A stretch of 27,682 bases of DNA from Chara braunii (Eukaryota > Streptophyta > Charophyceae > Charales > Characeae), in the NCBI GenBank assembly GCA_003427395.1, contig BFEA01000073.1, positions 1,908,010 to 1,935,691 of the forward strand, given 5' to 3'. A program made the position numbers and the translations under genes. The notes under the pieces were generated by a model. That model searched no databases, was not told the DNA's origin, and worked only from the letters and a program-made list of their open reading frames with translations. This document shows, piece by piece, positions 25,155 through 27,682 of the stretch (position 1 is the stretch's first letter; each line of letters opens with the position of its first letter).

Positions 25155-27682
25155 CCAGATCTCCCTAGCATTTCCTACCCTTTTCCCCGACGCTATTGCC
25201 CTGTCATACCCTCAGTCGATCACCCTTAGCTGACATTTCTTTCTCTTGGTTCCATTTCCTTCTGACTCCTATCCATCCTTATCCTCATGTTCTCTCACTC
25301 GTGCGGACTTAGACAGGAGGTGAGAATAGACTTAGAAGCTCAGTTCCCTTCCCAACATCCATCAGGCATACTTTACAGAGGGAGGTACAAAAAGAGCAAC
25401 TCAAGCAATCACCACACACAGGCCGGTCATCTCCTCATCGTCCTTTTCCCAAAAGTGGTCTCTCCACTGTTACTATCGGCAGAGTTTTATCCCATAACTC
25501 AAGCACAGCTCAACCGTCGCGAGCGCGGTACCCAGACTCCAGTGGGGGGTCGCCCTCACCTTCTTGCCCAGAATACCCCATCCCGTATTGCCGCTTTGCA
25601 CATCCATACCGACACCGAAGGTTACCCCGTGTGCCTAAATACAAGGACAAAGTCAGCCGTCCGGGCATTCACTTCCATCGGTCCGATAAGGAACAACCTT
25701 TCCCAAACCAAGCTACGAGAAGCTACTAATCGTCCCCGAGACTCTGTCTGTGCCCGCATGTAGTGGTACTCCCCCCCGCCAGCCAACAGGCTAAGCCCCG
25801 CCTGAGGAGACGTTTCATGCAAATACAAGTCCCAAGTGGGACACACATAACACAAGTGCCTGGCCCTTGGTGCACCCAGCGCTTCCTACCCATTGCTCAC
25901 AAATTTTCTCTCCGGACAGTGTGTGCCTCTCACCCCTAACTTCCATACATAGTGCCTGGTTCCTTTTCGTGAGCATCTTCAAAGGTGAGCTAGTTTTCCT
26001 TGGAGTCTAGCAACTCCCTTTTTTCCCTTATCTTCGCTTCATGTGTCCGTTCATAGGGCAGGATCGTTCCTTCTCGATTACCCTTTGTGTTCATATGAGG
26101 TTCCTTCAAGCATTTAATTGCGGTGCACGGAGCCCGCTGGGCTCCAAAGAAGAGAAGAGAAGGCACCCAGGTTGGTCGGATCACTCCGCTGCGGGATTTT
26201 CATCGGAACCCGGACTAGCCCGGAATCCCAACCGCCTGCCAGGTAACCGGAGCCCTTCTTTCGCACGAAGAGGAAGGGTCAACCTGCGGCTTGCCCAAGG
26301 CTTCCACGGTCTGACGAACATTAGCCCGAAGGAAGGAGGACTAGAGTCACCTCCATAGGAGATGGTTGAACAAGTGTGCAAGCATGCATGTTATTCCTCC
26401 AGGCCTGGCCTTGCCATGCGCCCAGCCACTCTCAAATCTGATTCTCTCAAGGGAATAGAGCATACACAAGTCCTCATTCCTTCTCTTCGGTTATGTTCTC
26501 GGTCATGCGTCGGGCGCCCCTCTCGAGATCATCAGGGTCAATTTAACCCCTACCCGGCGCCTCCACCATTTTTCTAGGGGCCGTACCCTGAAGGACTTTC
26601 GAGCCTTAGTCGACCCCACTGCGGGTCCCATTTGGCTCGGCCCGCCCACGCTCACGCTCAGGGCGCGGGCCGTTCGTCCCAGGGGCACCCCCACCTAGTG
26701 CTATGAGATGGATGGGGATGGGCCATTTGCGAGAGGGCTTTACATTGGGGGATGTAGCTCCGCTCTCGCGTCTAGATGGTAACACTTTGGTCATTCGTGG
26801 CGTTTTCTCGATTCATTTGAGTCTGTCCAGACAATCGCTCCTTTCGATACGCAGGCAGTGTAGGGAGTTCATTGAAGGTTCGTCTTCTTTTCGTGCGTAG
26901 GCCAAGCGTCATCCATTGGGCCACGCACCTTTTCACTAAACAAGGCGGCTCAGGTCAGTCCCTACGGCATCCTCGGGGTGGGGTGGCACCGCCCAACCCC
27001 TAGCCGCTATATTTTTTTTGCCAGAGGCACTAGCATTGCATTCACCTATCCAAGACTGCCCTTACTCCTTCTGGGCTTTGCATTGCACACAAGAGAGTCA
27101 TCTCGATCAATCACCACTCAAGCCACATTCAGGCATCTACCATTTAGGCGGCATCCAACCGTCGAGCTTGTTCTGCATTCATGGTTTAGGCTAGGTTTAA
27201 GTCCTTCCCTTATCCAATTTCCCACCCTTGCGGGTCCAGTCCCGATCCAGTCATCCCAAGCTACTCACCTGCACAAAACTACACAAAACAAAAGGACCAA
27301 ATACAATCCCCATTGGGGTCAACACATCGTCGTTTCCCACAAGCCTAGGTTTCCTTTGCCTTTGATGTTCCTTTGGTTGTCTTTCCCCATCCGACAAGCA
27401 AACCATGCCTTCACCTTAGTCATGCAGTCGGGGAAGATGGTTGAGTCAAACTGACCTCGTCACAAGACTTCACTTTCTTTCCGCTTTCCCTGATGCTCAC
27501 AAGAGTCCGGTGGCTTTCCTTCTTGGTGGCACAAGGGACCGGCAGCCCTCCCCTTGCCCTCGCTTTCCACCAAGTGAGGATCAAGTTCCTTTTCCGTTCG
27601 TTCCCTGGCAATGTAACAAGTGAGGGGAGAGGTTAGTCACATGCCAAGGAGGGGAAGGGGTAAGGGGAGAGTTAAGGGTCAA
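25155..27682. other. No gene recognised; possible 5' flank or leader of the retroelement
   Basis: No domain-like ORF on either strand. Short inverted repeats are at 26129-26145 (ggagccc and gggctcc) and 26638-26672 (cggcccgc and gcgggccg). In element orientation this is where a 5' LTR and primer-binding site should lie. I found no tRNA-complementary segment and no long match to the 3' side of the window by eye, so I do not annotate one. Confidence 0.5.
26638..26672. repeat. GC-rich hairpin
   Basis: CGGCCCGC and GCGGGCCG form an 8-bp perfect stem around a 19-base loop. No T-run follows that would suggest a terminator, and its role is unknown. Confidence 0.6.

Noticed and set aside
26746-26800. 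tRNA-Ala-like 5' end (gggggatgtagctc)
   Set aside because: Only about 13 bases match; no anticodon arm, T arm or acceptor pairing follows.
25155-27682. 5' LTR and primer-binding site of the retroelement
   Set aside because: I looked for a long direct repeat shared with the 3' side and for a tRNA 3'-end complement, and saw neither. A self-alignment is needed.

Overview
The window looks like repeat-dense nuclear DNA of a large eukaryotic genome. Its recognisable coding content is on the minus strand. The main block is a decayed Ty3/gypsy-type LTR retrotransposon reading from about 25 kb down to about 14.5 kb. It also holds two pieces of a C5-cytosine DNA methyltransferase gene. From the style of the gag-pol protein, a strong plant-like start context (gccATGGcg) and the methyltransferase, I suspect a streptophyte green alga, possibly a Charales-like genome. 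This is an inference with no rRNA or host marker behind it, and another repeat-rich eukaryote is possible.

Layout, left to right. 1-175: 53-bp minisatellite. 176-1240: nothing recognised. 1240-1560: about 91-bp tandem repeats, merging into a 173-bp satellite array that runs to about 3950. 3950-4215: GA-rich tract. 4216-8430: pyrimidine-rich DNA built from several tandem repeat families with recurring hairpins. 8430-9120: nothing recognised. 9124-9420 and 9723-10165: the two methyltransferase halves, in swapped order. 10340-12205: three unrelated minisatellites (65, 24 and 39 bp). 13171-13978: an acidic ORF with SUMO-interaction-like motifs, frameshifted by a 46-bp local duplication. 14107-14186: assembly gap.

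The retroelement (minus strand, 5' to 3'). Four tandem diverged copies of an unrecognised protein of about 250-270 residues come first (P4, P3, P2, P1; 25154-21601), followed by a small basic ORF. Then come gag with a CCHC knuckle, a retropepsin-like protease, reverse transcriptase-RNase H and integrase (21146-14567). Gag and protease share one frame. Reverse transcriptase lies in the -1 frame, and a U_UUU_UUA heptamer sits in phase in the overlap. The gag-pol region carries ten premature stops but few indels. Integrase is open throughout its main ORF and P2 is intact. I could not find LTRs, a primer-binding site or a polypurine tract by eye, so element boundaries and the membership of the methyltransferase and the acidic ORF are unproven.

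What stands out: the four-copy unknown family upstream of gag, the split and order-swapped methyltransferase close to a retroelement on the same strand, and the run of unrelated satellites and hairpin repeats on the element's 3' side. The last resembles the tandem-repeat-rich 3' untranslated regions known from some plant LTR retrotransposons.
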